Assembly (NCBI GenBank): GCA_946221385.1
Contig: CAMIGX010000007.1
Span: 62,001 to 126,000, forward strand
Length of the DNA: 64,000 bases
Origin: an uncultured Propionimicrobium sp.
Lineage (GTDB): Bacteria; Actinomycetota; Actinomycetes; Propionibacteriales; Propionibacteriaceae
Direction of reading: 5' to 3'
Shown here: piece by piece, positions 15,705 through 24,164 of the stretch
Numbering within the stretch: position 1 is the first letter of the stretch
How the letters are laid out: each line of letters begins with the position of its first letter
Notes under the pieces: model-generated
Database searches by the model: none
What the model saw: the letters and a program-made list of their open reading frames with translations, nothing else
What the model was told of the DNA's origin: nothing
Position numbers and translations under genes: made by a program

Positions 15705-17681
15705 TCAGCTCAAAGCCGCATTGATCTGTTCTGAGCTCAAGCCGCCGTCAGCGACGATGAGTTGATAGCGCCGGCTCAGCGGCACCGCGACCGGATCTTG
15801 CCAGGCGATTGCGCTGCCCAGACCGGGATATTCGTGCTGGCGGACGAACCAGCGATCTGCGTCATCGAGATTTACCCGCGCCATGACGACGGTCGCAGTT
15901 TGGTGCATGAATTCGCCGGTCCATGCGACCCAGCGTGCGGTGCTGCCGTGCACCGCGTCGACCCCTTCGCGTCCGTCCGCGTCCCAAATCCGCTGCACTT
16001 CATTGGGCGATAGCCGCAGCTGCCAACCACCGTAACCGGCACCCTCGCGACCATTGGTGCCTGGCCCGCCGAGCAGAATCTCTTCGGGACTGTTGGCGCT
16101 CAATTCGATGTCGGCGTCCAGCAGCCACGCGTCTAGCTCGGCAATCCGTCGCCAGTGCAAAGCGCGGCGTTCAGTCAGGTCGACTGCGTCCACGACGTGG
16201 CCGACGTGCGGGCCGGTCCACTGCAAGATTTGCGTCAAATGGTCCTCAGATTGTTCGACCATTTCGACGTGCTCGATACGTCCTTGATCGCCCAGCCATT
16301 GATAGCCATGATCGCTGACATAGCTCGGCCCGCCCCAAAAGTTGACGCCGTTGACGTCCTGCATGGTGAAGCTGAGCCCGCAATGCCAGTCGTGGTCGGC
16401 GGGGTGGGCATCGGAAATCCGTACCCCGCCGAGGGTCTGGATCGGATGCAGATAGGGCCGCGGGCTCGATAGCTCGATCATGTCTGAGCCATCGCTATAG
16501 GCAGCCACTTGGACACCGTCGACGCGCAACTCAGCCAGCTCGACGCTGGGCCACCACACGGCGATCGCTTGTTCGTCGGCCCATGGTGCACCAACCGCGT
16601 CGAAACCTTCACCGCTGCGAATCGCTCGATCGATCCAAGACTCGACGTCCTGCACGACAGGATGTGCTTGGTCGTCGCTATCTCGCCAGTCGATGAAGTC
16701 GCCGCTGATCGGCCACGGTTCGCTGCGCTGCTGGGTCGCTTCCAAGACAGCCATGAAGGCGACAGTCGCCGAAAGCGAGCAGTTGAGCTCGGCCAGTCCG
16801 TCCCGTGCGTCCAGCAGATTGGTCAGCGGATCGACCCGCTGGAAAGTCTCGTGAGTGTGCTGCCCGTCAATAGTCAGATCCAATTCGTCCTCGGTGTAGC
16901 GCAGGACGGCAGACCCTCGCGACCCGTGCAGCTCGACGGTGGCTGGCAGCTCTTCGGACGCGCAGACCGTCAGCCCAGCGCTGAGCCGCTCGCCGTGCTC
17001 GAGTTGCACGGTGATCAAGGACGTGTCGTCGGCTTCGATCTGATTGGCGTGGTAGAGCTCGGTGGTCACTGAGACGATTTGATTGATATCGACGACGCCA
17101 GCGATCTTGAACATGGTCGCTAACGCGTGTGCGAGCTGATTGGTGCAGACGCCGTCGGCGACGAGTTGACCATTCATGGTCCGCTTGCCAGCCCAGCTGG
17201 ACCGTTTGAAATAGGCCTTGCGGCGCAGCCATAGGCCGCGTCCGACTAGCCGAGTTCCCTCGCCCAGCGTCTGATCGAGATAGAGCTGACGCAGCCGTGC
17301 GATAGCTTGCGAGCCGAGGCTCTGGAAACCGACTTGGACGCGGACCCCGGTGGCCTGTTGACGGTGCAGTAGCCACCAAAAATCGGCCAGACTCGCCACC
17401 GGCGGCTTTTCGAGCATGACGTCGCAGCCGGCGTCCATCGCGGCCAACGCAATATCGAGGTGCGTATTGATCGGCGTCGCGACTGAGACGATGTCGACGT
17501 CTTCTGCTGCCAGCAGCTCGGTGATATTGGGATACCAATTGCCTGGCGTCTGCGCCAGCGGACCTGCCGGGTCGGCATAAGCGACCAGCTCGACGCGGCC
17601 CGCCTGCTGCGCCGCAGCGATCCGTTCTAGATGCGTCTGCCCGTAGCCGCGCACCCCGACCTGGGCAATCTTGGCCGTCAT
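15705..17681 (-). CDS. Gfo/Idh/MocA oxidoreductase fused to DUF6807 (PmoA-like) domain
   Basis: 658-aa two-domain protein. Residues 1-120 are a Rossmann domain (KIAQVGVRGYGQTHLERIA, LEKPPVASLAD), and 130-345 the Gfo/Idh substrate domain. From about 375 to the end it matches the DUF6807/PmoA family (SSPRPYLHPIQTLGG, PADHDWHCGLSF, VNFWGGPSYV, GPGTNGREGAGYGGWQLR). The frame runs upstream to 17936 across uppS, but ATG 17681 with AGGAGA 9 bases upstream is the true start. In other bacteria these two domains are often separate neighbouring genes in carbohydrate catabolism loci, so the fusion suggests they act in sequence on one glycan-derived substrate. Function beyond that is unknown. Confidence 0.82.
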   Translation of the reverse strand: MTAKIAQVGVRGYGQTHLERIAAAQQAGRVELVAYADPAGPLAQTPGNWYPNITELLAAEDVDIVSVATPINTHLDIALAAMDAGCDVMLEKPPVASLADFWWLLHRQQATGVRVQVGFQSLGSQAIARLRQLYLDQTLGEGTRLVGRGLWLRRKAYFKRSSWAGKRTMNGQLVADGVCTNQLAHALATMFKIAGVVDINQIVSVTTELYHANQIEADDTSLITVQLEHGERLSAGLTVCASEELPATVELHGSRGSAVLRYTEDELDLTIDGQHTHETFQRVDPLTNLLDARDGLAELNCSLSATVAFMAVLEATQQRSEPWPISGDFIDWRDSDDQAHPVVQDVESWIDRAIRSGEGFDAVGAPWADEQAIAVWWPSVELAELRVDGVQVAAYSDGSDMIELSSPRPYLHPIQTLGGVRISDAHPADHDWHCGLSFTMQDVNGVNFWGGPSYVSDHGYQWLGDQGRIEHVEMVEQSEDHLTQILQWTGPHVGHVVDAVDLTERRALHWRRIAELDAWLLDADIELSANSPEEILLGGPGTNGREGAGYGGWQLRLSPNEVQRIWDADGREGVDAVHGSTARWVAWTGEFMHQTATVVMARVNLDDADRWFVRQHEYPGLGSAIAWQDPVAVPLSRRYQLIVADGGLSSEQINAALS

Positions 17682-17771
17682 GAGTCCCGTCTCCTGCTGC
17701 AATCTATGGCTCGCCGAGACTCTACCCGAGCTTGCCGCAACCGCTGGGCCCGACCCAATAGCATCGTTGAC

Positions 17772-18503
17772 GTGAATCTGGAACCGCCAAAGCTGCCCGC
17801 AGAGTTGGTGCCGCAGCACGTCGCGATCGTCATGGACGGTAACCGCCGCTGGGCAAAGGAACGCGGACTGCCTCGCACCAAGGGCCATGAGGCTGGCGAG
17901 GCGGTGCTCTTTGACGTCATCGAGGGCGCTATCCAAATTGGCGTCAAATATTTGTCGGCTTACGCATTTTCCACCGAAAATTGGAAACGTTCGCCTGAAG
18001 AAGTGCGCTTCTTAATGGGTTTCAATCGCGACGTCATTCGTCGCCGCCGCGATCAGTTGAATGAAATGGGCGTCAAAATCGTCTGGGCGGGTCGTAAGCC
18101 GAAACTGTGGGCCAGCGTCATTAAAGAACTCGAAATCGCCGAAGAGATGTCCAAAGGCAATGACATCTTGACAATGCAATTTTGCGTCAACTACGGCGGA
18201 CGCGCAGAGATCGTCGACGCGACTAGGGAAATCGCCCGGCTCGCAGCCGCCGGGAAGCTAGACCCAGATCGCATCACCGAAGCCAGTTTTCAGCGTCATC
18301 TTTATCAACCCGAGGTGCCGGATGTGGACCTCTTCGTGCGCAGTTCAGGCGAGCAGCGGACCAGTAATTTTCTGCTCTGGCAGGCGGCCTATGCCGAAAT
18401 GATCTTCGTCGATAAATATTGGCCTGATTGGTCTAGAAATGATCTTTGGCAGGCCATCGAACAATATGCCGGTCGAGATCGACGTTTCGGCGGCGCGAAA
18501 TAG
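17772..18503 (+). CDS. uppS: Isoprenyl transferase (cis-prenyl diphosphate synthase)
   Basis: UppS-family enzyme that extends allylic diphosphates with IPP in cis, making the undecaprenyl or shorter lipid carrier for cell wall synthesis. Motifs: HVAIVMDGNRRWAKERG (catalytic Asp), YAFSTENWKR, RSSGEQRTSNFLLWQ and FVDKYWPDW. The start is uncertain. GTG 17772 gives 243 aa and leaves 90 bases for a divergent promoter; ATG 17706 adds an unconvincing Arg-rich stretch and would start 25 bases from the divergent gene. Neither has a clear ribosome site. Confidence 0.92.
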   Translation: MNLEPPKLPAELVPQHVAIVMDGNRRWAKERGLPRTKGHEAGEAVLFDVIEGAIQIGVKYLSAYAFSTENWKRSPEEVRFLMGFNRDVIRRRRDQLNEMGVKIVWAGRKPKLWASVIKELEIAEEMSKGNDILTMQFCVNYGGRAEIVDATREIARLAAAGKLDPDRITEASFQRHLYQPEVPDVDLFVRSSGEQRTSNFLLWQAAYAEMIFVDKYWPDWSRNDLWQAIEQYAGRDRRFGGAK

Positions 18504-18504
18504 T

Positions 18505-19407
18505 TTAGCGACCGCGTTCGGATTTAGTCGGCGGCCGATCGCCGCGAATCGAAGCGGTCATGTCGACCACTCGACGCGTCGCTGCCACGTCATGGGCGCG
18601 AAATACCGTCGCCCCAAGCAAGCCGGCTATCGCCGTCGCTGCCAGGCTGCCCTCAAGTCGTTCCTCGACGGACAGATCTAGCGTCTCGCCCACGAAATCT
18701 TTCCGGCTGATCGCCATCAAGACCGGAAAACCAAGACCGACGATGACGTCAGTGGCAGCCACCAGCTCAAGCGAATTTAGCGTCGTCTTGCCGAAATCCA
18801 GCGTCGGGTCGACCAAGATTCGTTCAGCCGCAATGCCAGCTTCGGTTGCTCGCCGGGCGCCATCTGCCAACTCCCGCACGACGTCAGCCACCACCCCGAC
18901 AGCGCCGTAGTCGATGCTGACGGGATCAGTTCGCGGCGGCAGACCGCCAGTGTGTGACACCACATAGCCAGCGCCAAACTCAGCAGCTATGGTCACCAGA
19001 TTCGGATCATGGCCAGCCCAGGTGTCATTGACGATGTCGACCAGCCCGCTCAGCTGCGCCGCGACTTCGCTGCGCCACGTGTCGACGCTAATCAGCGCGT
19101 CTGGAAATTGCTCCCGGATGCCGGTCAAGACAGGCAGCAGCCGGGCCAGTTCTGCGTCCGCATCTACCCAGTCACCTTCTTGTCCGGCGCGCACCGCGCC
19201 GACGTCAATGATATCGGCGCCTTCTTCGACCAATTCCCCCACCCGCTGCAGCGCGGCGGCAGCATCCGATTTGCGTGCCGGAGCATAGAAGGAATCGTCA
19301 TTGACGTTGACGATGCCCATGACGGCTGGCTGGCCGGCGCTGAATTCCCGTCCGGCTAGGCGAAATAGCGTCGGAATGGGCAGCCAATCAAGCGTCGGCC
19401 AGGCCAT
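18505..19407 (-). CDS. folP2: Dihydropteroate synthase homologue, FolP2 type
   Basis: 300-aa TIM-barrel DHPS-family protein. Its motifs deviate from catalytic FolP: MGIVNVNDDSFYAP instead of MGIVNVTPDSF, DVGAVRAGQEGD instead of the DVGGESTRPG loop, and SVDTWRSEVA. They agree closely with mycobacterial FolP2 (VNDTWAGHDP, HTGGLPPRT, DPTLDFGK, VGETL, VAATRRVVDM), as I know it. FolP2 proteins lack demonstrated DHPS activity. It starts at ATG 19407 after GGAG; a TTG at 19410 is in frame. No other folate genes are adjacent. It is convergent with uppS, with a one-base gap. Confidence 0.85.
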   Translation of the reverse strand: MAWPTLDWLPIPTLFRLAGREFSAGQPAVMGIVNVNDDSFYAPARKSDAAAALQRVGELVEEGADIIDVGAVRAGQEGDWVDADAELARLLPVLTGIREQFPDALISVDTWRSEVAAQLSGLVDIVNDTWAGHDPNLVTIAAEFGAGYVVSHTGGLPPRTDPVSIDYGAVGVVADVVRELADGARRATEAGIAAERILVDPTLDFGKTTLNSLELVAATDVIVGLGFPVLMAISRKDFVGETLDLSVEERLEGSLAATAIAGLLGATVFRAHDVAATRRVVDMTASIRGDRPPTKSERGR

Positions 19408-19419
19408 CAAAGGCTCCGC

Positions 19420-21174
19420 TCAGTTGGACTGGCTGGCACGGTTGACCGCGGACATGATCGCCAGCAGCGACGCGGTCGTGATGTCTGGGTGAATTCCGAC
19501 ACCCCACAGCACCTGTGCGTCGTCGGATTCACCGACCTCACATTCGACATATGCGGCAGCTTTCGAATCACCGCCGGTGCTCAACGCGTGCTCGGTGTAG
19601 TCGAGCACCCGCACCGGGAAACCGAGATCGCCCAGCGCAGCGACGAAAGCAGACACCGGGCCGTTGCCGAGTCCAGCGAATTCGCGTTCGGCGCCGTCGA
19701 CCTTGAGGGTGCCTTGCAGGTGCGATACGCCGTTTTCGAAGGTGGCGCGGAAATGCACGTCCGACAGTGGCGAACTTGATTGCAGATATTCGGCGTCGAA
19801 ATATTCCCAAATCTTCGCCGAGCTGATTTCGCGGCCTTCGTCGTCGGCGAATTTCTGCACCACACGCGAAAACTCGACCTGCAGGCGACGCGGCAGATCG
19901 AGCTTGTGATCAGCCTTCATCAGATAAGCCATGCCGCCCTTACCCGACTGGCTATTGACGCGGATGACCGCCTCGTAGGTGCGGCCGACGTCATGCGGAT
20001 CGACGGGCAGATAGGGCGCCTCCCAAGCGACTTCGTGCAGGCCGACGCGTTGTTCTTCGGCGATCCGTTCCAGATCTTCTAGGCCCTTCTTGATCGCGTC
20101 TTGGTGGGAACCTGAGAATGCCGTGTACACCAGGTCGCCGGAGTAGGGCTGGCGAGCTGGCACCGGCAGACCAGTGCAATATTCGACGACGCGGCGCACC
20201 TCCCCCAGATCAGAAAAATCGATCTTGGGGTCGACGCCTTGGGTGTAGAGGTTCATGCCGAGGGTGACTAAGTCGACATTGCCAGTACGTTCGCCGTGCC
20301 CAAATAGGCAGCCTTCGACGCGATCAGCGCCAGCCATCTGGCCGAATTCAGCAGCCGCGACCGCGGTGCCGCGGTCATTGTGCGGGTGCAGCGAAATGGC
20401 TACGAATTCCCGGGACGGAATATTGCGGCAAAAATACTCGATCTGATCGGCATAGGTGTTTGGCGTGCTCATTTCGACGGTGGCTGGCAGGTTCAAAATG
20501 ATTTCTCGGTCAGCATCTGGCTGCCAGACCTCCAGCACGCCTGAACAAACTTCAAGGGCGAAATCGGTGTCAGTCTGGGTGAAAATTTCCGGGCTGTATT
20601 CGTAACCGAATTGCACGTCGGAAAGATGTTTCTCGGCAGCGTCAATGACCCAGCGGGTGCCCTGCTTGGCCAGCTGTTTGGTCTGTTCAGAAGTCATCTT
20701 GAACACCACGCGACGGAACAGTTCTGCGGTCGCGTTGTACATGTGGATCGTCGCCTGCTTCGCGCCAATCAGCGATTCGGCGGTGCGCTCGATCAGATCT
20801 TGGCGGGCTTGGGTCAGTACCGAAATGACGACGTCATCGGGCACTGCGTCTTCTTCGATCAACGAGCGCACGAAATCGAAATCAGTCTGTGACGCAGCAG
20901 GGAAACCGATCTCGATTTCCTTGTAGCCCATCTTGACCAGCAGATCGAACATCTTGCGCTTGCGGCCCGGCGTCATAGGATCGATCAGCGCCTGGTTGCC
21001 GTCACGCAGGTCGGTGGAAAGCCAGCGCGGCGCTTTGTCCAAGGTGGCATCTGGCCAGGTACGGTCAGGCAACGTCAGCGGCTTGAATGGCGCGTAGCGC
21101 TGGAAAGGCATCGGAGTAGGCTGCTGCAGCGGGCAACCATGCGGCTTGATATTTGGTGTGGGATAGCTGTTCAT
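19420..21174 (-). CDS. leuA: 2-isopropylmalate synthase
   Basis: First committed step of leucine synthesis: condenses acetyl-CoA with 2-oxoisovalerate. 584 aa, the longer actinobacterial-type LeuA. The catalytic barrel has STDLRDGNQALIDPMTPGRK (metal-binding Asp in the RDGNQ motif) and SLHPHNDRGTAVAAAEFG. The C-terminal regulatory domain (about 450-584), which senses leucine, includes QGTLKVDGAEREFAGLGNGP. It is preceded by a leader peptide and attenuator structure described separately. Downstream folP2 starts 13 bases after the stop and may be co-transcribed. Confidence 0.96.
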   Translation of the reverse strand: MNSYPTPNIKPHGCPLQQPTPMPFQRYAPFKPLTLPDRTWPDATLDKAPRWLSTDLRDGNQALIDPMTPGRKRKMFDLLVKMGYKEIEIGFPAASQTDFDFVRSLIEEDAVPDDVVISVLTQARQDLIERTAESLIGAKQATIHMYNATAELFRRVVFKMTSEQTKQLAKQGTRWVIDAAEKHLSDVQFGYEYSPEIFTQTDTDFALEVCSGVLEVWQPDADREIILNLPATVEMSTPNTYADQIEYFCRNIPSREFVAISLHPHNDRGTAVAAAEFGQMAGADRVEGCLFGHGERTGNVDLVTLGMNLYTQGVDPKIDFSDLGEVRRVVEYCTGLPVPARQPYSGDLVYTAFSGSHQDAIKKGLEDLERIAEEQRVGLHEVAWEAPYLPVDPHDVGRTYEAVIRVNSQSGKGGMAYLMKADHKLDLPRRLQVEFSRVVQKFADDEGREISSAKIWEYFDAEYLQSSSPLSDVHFRATFENGVSHLQGTLKVDGAEREFAGLGNGPVSAFVAALGDLGFPVRVLDYTEHALSTGGDSKAAAYVECEVGESDDAQVLWGVGIHPDITTASLLAIMSAVNRASQSN

Positions 21175-21224
21175 TTGACGGGCTCCTGATCGAAATTTGG
21201 TGGGGCGCCAGCCACGTCGAAACT

Positions 21225-21264
21225 CCGCAGCGAGAGGGGCTAGCGCCAGCGAGCCTCGCTGCGG
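21225..21264 (-). promoter_or_regulatory. leuA attenuator stem-loop
   Basis: Perfect 10-bp inverted repeat (21225-21234 with 21255-21264, arms CTCGCTGCGG / CCGCAGCGAG) overlapping the end of the leader peptide gene. A competing short hairpin, AGCGA-GCC-TCGCT (21248-21260), uses part of the same arm. Mutually exclusive structures at the end of a Leu-codon-rich leader are what transcription or translation attenuation requires. The U-run after the large stem is weak. Confidence 0.6.
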
Positions 21265-21296
21265 CAGCTCAGGAGCAGCACCTGGATGAAAGCCAC
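21240..21296 (-). CDS. leuL: Leucine leader peptide, 18 aa
   Basis: A GTG-initiated frame upstream of leuA encodes MAFIQVLLLSCRSEARWR and stop. It has three consecutive leucine codons (CTG CTC CTG) preceded by Val, and lies 66 bases before the leuA ATG. A TANNNT -10 ends 6 bases before the GTG, so the transcript probably begins at the GTG and the leader is translated as a leaderless mRNA. Ribosome stalling at the Leu codons would shift the balance of the overlapping hairpins. Too short for routine gene calling. Confidence 0.7.
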   Translation of the reverse strand: MAFIQVLLLSCRSEARWR

Positions 21297-21302
21297 GCGC
21301 TC

Positions 21303-21334
21303 ACGCTAGCACCCAAGCAGCTGCCGCGCGTCAA
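21303..21334 (-). promoter_or_regulatory. Probable promoter of leuL-leuA
   Basis: Minus-strand TTGACG (21334-21329) and TAGCGT (21308-21303), the latter a TANNNT -10. The spacer is 20 bases, longer than ideal, so the -35 contribution is uncertain. The -10 position would start transcription at the leader GTG. An additional TTGACA occurs further upstream near 21366. Confidence 0.5.
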
Positions 21335-21403
21335 TTTCCGAGCAACGAGACAGCCATCTCGACTGTCAAGATAGCTGGCGGATGCCATCTCCCTAGGCGA
21401 ATC

Positions 21404-22402
21404 TCAAAAGCCGAGCCGGTTTAGCTGCTTGGGATCGCGTTGCCAATCTTTGACGACTTTGACTTTCAAATCCAGGTGCACCGGGGTGCCGAGCAGTGCA
21501 GTGATTTGGTGTCGCGCTTGGCTGCCGATCTTCTTGATCCGTTCCCCGCCGTGCCCGATCATGATGCCCTTTTGCGAATCACGTTCGACGATCATGGACG
21601 CGAAAATGTCCAATAATGGCTTGTCGGCTGGGCGATCTGGGCGCAGCCCCATTTCGTCAATTTCGACGGTGATCGAATGCGGCAGTTCGTCGCGCACTTC
21701 TTCTAGCGCCGCTTCCCGAATCAGTTCAGCGACGAGAACCTCGGCTGGTTCGTCGGTGGTTTCGCCGTCGGGATAGTAGGCGGGGCCGGGCGGCAGCATC
21801 GAGATCAGCACATTAGCGACGTCATCGACCTGCGCACCGCTCGCCGCTGAGCAAGGCACGATGTGTTCATATTCGACGCCGAGCTTTTCCTGCATTTGGT
21901 CGATTTCGACCAGATGCTCCAATAATCGGTCGCGCGAAACCAGGTCGGTCTTGGTGGCGATCGCTATCATCTTCGGGCGCTTTTCTAGTTTGGCGAGCTC
22001 GCCGACCAGGAATTCGTCACCTGGGCCGATCTTTTCGTTGCTGGGCAGGGTGACGCCGACGACGTCCACCTCGCTCCAGGTGTCATAGACCAAGTCATTG
22101 AGCCGTTCTTGCAGTAACGAGCGCGGCTTGGAAAGACCGGGAGTGTCGATGATGATCAGTTGCGCGTCTGGCCGGGTGACGATGCCGCGCACCGCATGCC
22201 GGGTGGTCTGCGGCTTAGAGGAAGTGATCGCGACCTTCTGGCCGACTAGCGTGTTCGTCAGCGTCGATTTGCCGGCATTCGGTCGGCCGACGAAGCATGC
22301 AAAGCCCGACTTGAAGTCAGGATTTTGCGCGACGTGCGCGTCAATTTCTTGCCGCTCGAGCGCGTCAAAATCGAAGTTCGTCGGGTCAAAGGGCTCGCTC
22401 AT
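21404..22402 (-). CDS. era: GTPase Era
   Basis: 332-aa Era, a GTPase with KH domain that binds the 3' end of 16S rRNA and helps 30S assembly. G1 is GRPNAGKST, G3 is DTPGLSKPR, G4 is TKTD. The C-terminal KH domain has the GHGGERIKKIGSQAR loop, ending DWQRDPKQLNRLGF. Two adjacent ATGs exist (22405 and 22402); GGAGG spacing favours 22402. It overlaps the stop of the upstream CorC-like gene, continuing the phoH-ybeY-corC-era chain. Confidence 0.97.
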   Translation of the reverse strand: MSEPFDPTNFDFDALERQEIDAHVAQNPDFKSGFACFVGRPNAGKSTLTNTLVGQKVAITSSKPQTTRHAVRGIVTRPDAQLIIIDTPGLSKPRSLLQERLNDLVYDTWSEVDVVGVTLPSNEKIGPGDEFLVGELAKLEKRPKMIAIATKTDLVSRDRLLEHLVEIDQMQEKLGVEYEHIVPCSAASGAQVDDVANVLISMLPPGPAYYPDGETTDEPAEVLVAELIREAALEEVRDELPHSITVEIDEMGLRPDRPADKPLLDIFASMIVERDSQKGIMIGHGGERIKKIGSQARHQITALLGTPVHLDLKVKVVKDWQRDPKQLNRLGF

Positions 22403-23688
22403 CATGCCTCCACGAGCTCGGTGTCAACGTCGTCTTCAGATTCTTCGGGTTCGGGCGCGAGCGAGACCAGCACGGTGTCGATCTGGTGACGGCGGGCGGT
22501 AGCGCGCTCAGCGATGATCGAAATGCCTTGCCAGACGACCTCGGAGCCTGGAATCGGGACGCGATTGAGCTCCTTGGCCATCAGTCCGCCGACGGTCTCG
22601 ACGTCCTCGTCTTCGACCTCTAGACCGAATAGTTCACCCATGTCGTCTACGGCCATCCGCGACGAAATCCGGAAGACGCCAGGCTCGACTTCTTGCACCA
22701 GATCGGGTTCGGCGTCGAATTCGTCAGTGATTTCGCCGACGATCTCTTCGACCAGGTCTTCCATCGACGCGAGCCCGGCGACGCCGCCGAATTCGTCAAC
22801 GACGATGACCAGATGATTGCGGCTGATCTGCATTTCGCGCATCAGATCGTCGACCGGTTTGGAGTCGGGGACGAAAGCCGCCGGCCGCATGATCGAATCG
22901 ACGGTCTGCGTCTTTTCGGCGTCCGGATTGTCATAGACCCGACGCATCGCGTCCTTGACGTAGAGCACGCCGAGGATCTCGTCGATGTCTTTACCGACGA
23001 CCGGAATGCGGCTGAAACCAGACCGCAGCGCCAGCGAAAGGCCTTGTCGCAGCGTCTTATCGTGCTCGAGGAAGACGATATCGGTGCGTGGCACCATGAC
23101 CTCGCGCACTAGTGTGTCGCCCAGTTCGAAGACCGATTTGATCATTTCGCGTTCGCCTTCGGACGCTTCGGCGATCATTTCAGCTTCGGCACTGAGCGGT
23201 CCGTCAGCCCAGCCGGGGCCTGGGGTGATGGCATTGGAGAACCAGATCAGCAGCTGACAAATCGGCCACAAGATCCGGTAGAGCACCGTCAAGAAACGCC
23301 CGGACGCACACGCGATGCGGTCTTCGTGCAGCCGGCCAAGCGTTTTAGGCACGACCCACCAAGCGGTGAACGAGATGATCGCAATGACGAGGATCGACAG
23401 CGTGAACTTCGCCCATAGCGCCATGTCGGTGGTGAAGAACAGCGCAAAGATCAAGACCATTGAGCCGATCTCAGACAAGATCCGCAGCAAGGTCGCGGCG
23501 GTCAGTTCGGGAGCTGGGTCGTCAGTGATTTCCTTGACTGCTGCCGAACCCTTGCGGCCCTCTTCGACGAGCCGATCGGCGCGGGTGGGCGTCATCGCCT
23601 GATAGGCAGTCTCGACGCACATCATCAGCATCGCGACGACGCCGAAGACGATCGCTAAAGCGAGCCAGATCCATTGATCGGTGCTCAT
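22402..23688 (-). CDS. CNNM/CBS-domain membrane protein, HlyC/CorC family
   Basis: 428-aa protein with an N-terminal CNNM transmembrane domain (about residues 1-170, four hydrophobic segments), then a CBS pair (about 195-330, starting REVMVPRTDIVFLEHD) and a C-terminal CorC/HlyC domain (EPGVFRISSRMAVDDMGELF). This family is implicated in magnesium or cobalt homeostasis. The ATG overlaps the ybeY stop by 4 bases. The C-terminus is acidic (PEPEESEDDVDTELVEA). Confidence 0.92.
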   Translation of the reverse strand: MSTDQWIWLALAIVFGVVAMLMMCVETAYQAMTPTRADRLVEEGRKGSAAVKEITDDPAPELTAATLLRILSEIGSMVLIFALFFTTDMALWAKFTLSILVIAIISFTAWWVVPKTLGRLHEDRIACASGRFLTVLYRILWPICQLLIWFSNAITPGPGWADGPLSAEAEMIAEASEGEREMIKSVFELGDTLVREVMVPRTDIVFLEHDKTLRQGLSLALRSGFSRIPVVGKDIDEILGVLYVKDAMRRVYDNPDAEKTQTVDSIMRPAAFVPDSKPVDDLMREMQISRNHLVIVVDEFGGVAGLASMEDLVEEIVGEITDEFDAEPDLVQEVEPGVFRISSRMAVDDMGELFGLEVEDEDVETVGGLMAKELNRVPIPGSEVVWQGISIIAERATARRHQIDTVLVSLAPEPEESEDDVDTELVEA

Positions 23689-24164
23689 CGCTGGCCCTCT
23701 CCCGTGGCCATTCCGGCGCGATGTTCATGCCAGCCGGCGATGATCTTGTCATTGAGGCCAAACATGACGGCTTTTTCTTGCGGCTCGGCGTGATCGTGGC
23801 CGAGCAGATGTAGCAGCCCGTGAATCAGCAGATAGTCGATTTCGTCTTGCGGTTCGCGGCCGTTTTCGGGGGCTTGGGCCGAGGTGAATTGCGGGCAAAT
23901 GACGATGTCGCCGAGCAGTCCACGCGGGGCTGGTTCGTCTGGGTCGGGCGCGCGCATTTCGTCCATCGGGAAGCTCAACACGTCGGTCGGGCCGGGCAGC
24001 CCCATGAAACGCTCGTGGTAGCTGGCCATGACGTCTTCGTCGACGAGGATGATGTTGAGGTCAGCTTGCGGGTGAATGCGCAAGGTCTGCAGCGCGTAGC
24101 CCGTCAATTGCAGCAGCCGGCGTTCGTCGACCTCGGCGCCAGATTCATTGGAGACGTCGATCAT
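23685..24164 (-). CDS. ybeY: Endoribonuclease YbeY, rRNA maturation factor
   Basis: 159-aa YbeY. The zinc-binding motif HGLLHLLGHDH (HxxxHxxxxxH) sits at about residues 115-125, preceded by GDIVICPQF and the SFPMDEMR segment typical of the family. It processes 16S rRNA 3' ends and takes part in 70S quality control. It is coupled by 4-base overlaps to phoH upstream and the CorC-like gene downstream. Confidence 0.96.
   Translation of the reverse strand: MIDVSNESGAEVDERRLLQLTGYALQTLRIHPQADLNIILVDEDVMASYHERFMGLPGPTDVLSFPMDEMRAPDPDEPAPRGLLGDIVICPQFTSAQAPENGREPQDEIDYLLIHGLLHLLGHDHAEPQEKAVMFGLNDKIIAGWHEHRAGMATGEGQR

Noticed and set aside
17682..17936. 85-codon N-terminal extension of the Gfo/Idh-DUF6807 fusion gene
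   Set aside because: It is antisense to uppS, has no domain, and the ATG at 17681 has a good ribosome site and the expected Rossmann start.
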